64,000 nt of DNA from Achromobacter seleniivolatilans (GTDB taxonomy: Bacteria; Pseudomonadota; Gammaproteobacteria; Burkholderiales; Burkholderiaceae_B), in the NCBI RefSeq assembly GCF_030864005.1, contig NZ_CP132976.1, forward strand, positions 5,146,001 to 5,210,000. The letters are read 5' to 3'. Position numbers and translations under genes: made by a program. Every line of letters begins with the position of its first letter. The stretch's first letter is position 1. The notes under the pieces are model-generated. The model did not search any database and had not been told where the DNA came from. It was given only the letters and a program-made list of their open reading frames with translations. This document shows positions 63,346 to 64,000 of this stretch, in pieces.

Positions 63346-64000
63346 ATGCATAAACTTGTTCTGATGCGCCACGGCGAAAGCCAGTGGAATCTGGAAAACC
63401 GCTTCACCGGCTGGACTGATGTCGATCTGACCGATACGGGCCGTGAACAGGCCCGCCGTGCGGGCGAATTGCTGAAGAAAGAAGGCTACACCTTCGATCT
63501 GGCCTATTCGTCCCTGCTCAAGCGCGCCATCCGCACTTTGTGGATCGCGCTGGATGCCATGGACGCCATGTACACCCCGATTGGCGTGAACTGGCGCCTG
63601 AATGAACGCCATTACGGCGCGCTGCAAGGTCTGAACAAGGCCGAAACCGCTGCCAAGTACGGTGACGAGCAGGTGCTGATCTGGCGCCGCGCCTACGCCA
63701 TCGCCCCGTTGCCGCTGGATCTGAACGACGAGCGTCATCCGCGCTTTGACAGCCGTTACGCCAAGATTCCGGCAGACCAGCTGCCCGCCACCGAGTGCCT
63801 GAAAGACACCGTGGACCGCGTGCTGCCGTTCTGGAATGAATCGATCGCCCCGGCCATCCGTGCCGGCCGCAAGGTGCTGGTCGCCGCTCACGGCAACAGC
63901 CTGCGCGCCCTGATCAAGCACTTGGATAATGTGTCGGATGACGACATCGTCAATCTGAATATTCCTACCGGCCAGCCGCTGGTATATGAATTGGATGATG
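63346..64000 (+). CDS. gpmA: 2,3-bisphosphoglycerate-dependent phosphoglycerate mutase, partial
   Basis: 218 residues visible, cut by the window end (family about 250). The phosphohistidine H9 is in [10 protein letters not shown], and the second catalytic histidine in [26 protein letters not shown] is diagnostic. It interconverts 3- and 2-phosphoglycerate. The gene is divergent from the rhodanese gene. Confidence 0.96.
   Translation, partial: MHKLVLMRHGESQWNLENRFTGWTDVDLTDTGREQARRAGELLKKEGYTFDLAYSSLLKRAIRTLWIALDAMDAMYTPIGVNWRLNERHYGALQGLNKAETAAKYGDEQVLIWRRAYAIAPLPLDLNDERHPRFDSRYAKIPADQLPATECLKDTVDRVLPFWNESIAPAIRAGRKVLVAAHGNSLRALIKHLDNVSDDDIVNLNIPTGQPLVYELDD

Noticed and set aside
1..64000. 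tRNA or rRNA genes, insertion sequences, prophage, integron or defence islands
   Set aside because: No cloverleaf sequence, transposase, integrase, restriction, toxin-antitoxin or Cas product was recognised, and all long frames are assigned to chromosomal housekeeping families.

Overview
The window is GC-rich, gene-dense chromosomal DNA of betaproteobacterial type, most likely family Alcaligenaceae (Achromobacter or Bordetella). This rests on gene content and order: two orphan Bug/TctC-type periplasmic binding proteins, a classical betaproteobacterial porin, the kdsD-kdsC-lptC-lptA-lptB block followed by hpf-ptsN-hprK, an rsmB-DUF4390-ntrY-ntrX-trkA-trkH run, and a gpsA-secB-grxC-rhodanese run facing gpmA. 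Species is not claimed. I see no rRNA or tRNA gene, insertion sequence, prophage, integrase or CRISPR array. Base composition and coding style look even throughout, so this reads as core genome rather than an island.

Layout. 0-4 kb: yraN (cut by the window edge) divergent from rsmI-ogt, then rapZ-rlpA on the minus strand. 4-6.1 kb: two c-type cytochromes with five haem sites in all. 6.1-13.6 kb, minus strand: kdsD-kdsC-lptC-lptA-lptB (Kdo synthesis and LPS export), hpf, then ptsN-hprK and a MocR-type regulator. 13.7-22.9 kb, plus strand: purT, a GbsR-type regulator, cydA-cydB-cydX-cydD-cydC (cytochrome bd and its assembly exporter), apt. 23-26.2 kb: a LysR regulator, a small secreted repeat protein (DUF4148) and a porin. 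26.4-28.6 kb: ilvA divergent from a YqaA-like membrane protein. 28.7-32.7 kb: a 1319-residue FAD/Fe-S oxidoreductase. 32.7-39.9 kb: a Bug protein, PLPBP, an aminotransferase, an orphan amino-acid-binding protein, a small membrane protein, HMG-CoA lyase and dprA. 40-41.6 kb: def-fmt. 41.6-44.7 kb, minus strand: CYTH protein, PPOX flavoprotein, HAD hydrolase, an unknown protein and a LOG-family protein. 44.9-47.6 kb: ferritin-like protein, rimO, LysE exporter. 47.7-55.6 kb, plus strand: rsmB, DUF4390, ntrY, an ntrX-like regulator, trkA, trkH. 56-64 kb: ybdK, a BioC-like methyltransferase, comF, trmL, a Bug protein, gpsA, secB, grxC, a rhodanese and the start of gpmA.

How the genes fit together. 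Most are housekeeping: envelope biogenesis, ribosome maturation and translation initiation, respiration and PTS-Ntr signalling. The most notable pattern is a pair of linked absences. The cluster that usually carries rpoN (sigma-54) between lptB and hpf has only 222 bp there. The NtrX-like regulator 42 kb away has a receiver domain and a Fis-type helix-turn-helix but no AAA+ sigma-54 activation domain. Together they suggest a lineage where sigma-54 was lost and NtrYX was rebuilt as a simple two-component system, translationally linked to TrkAH potassium uptake. Other points of interest are a predicted leaderless ptsN message, a perfect inverted repeat in front of the LysR gene, the triple-repeat secreted DUF4148 protein, a cydX gene easily missed because it is only 41 codons, and the large GlcD/GlcF-like fusion enzyme.
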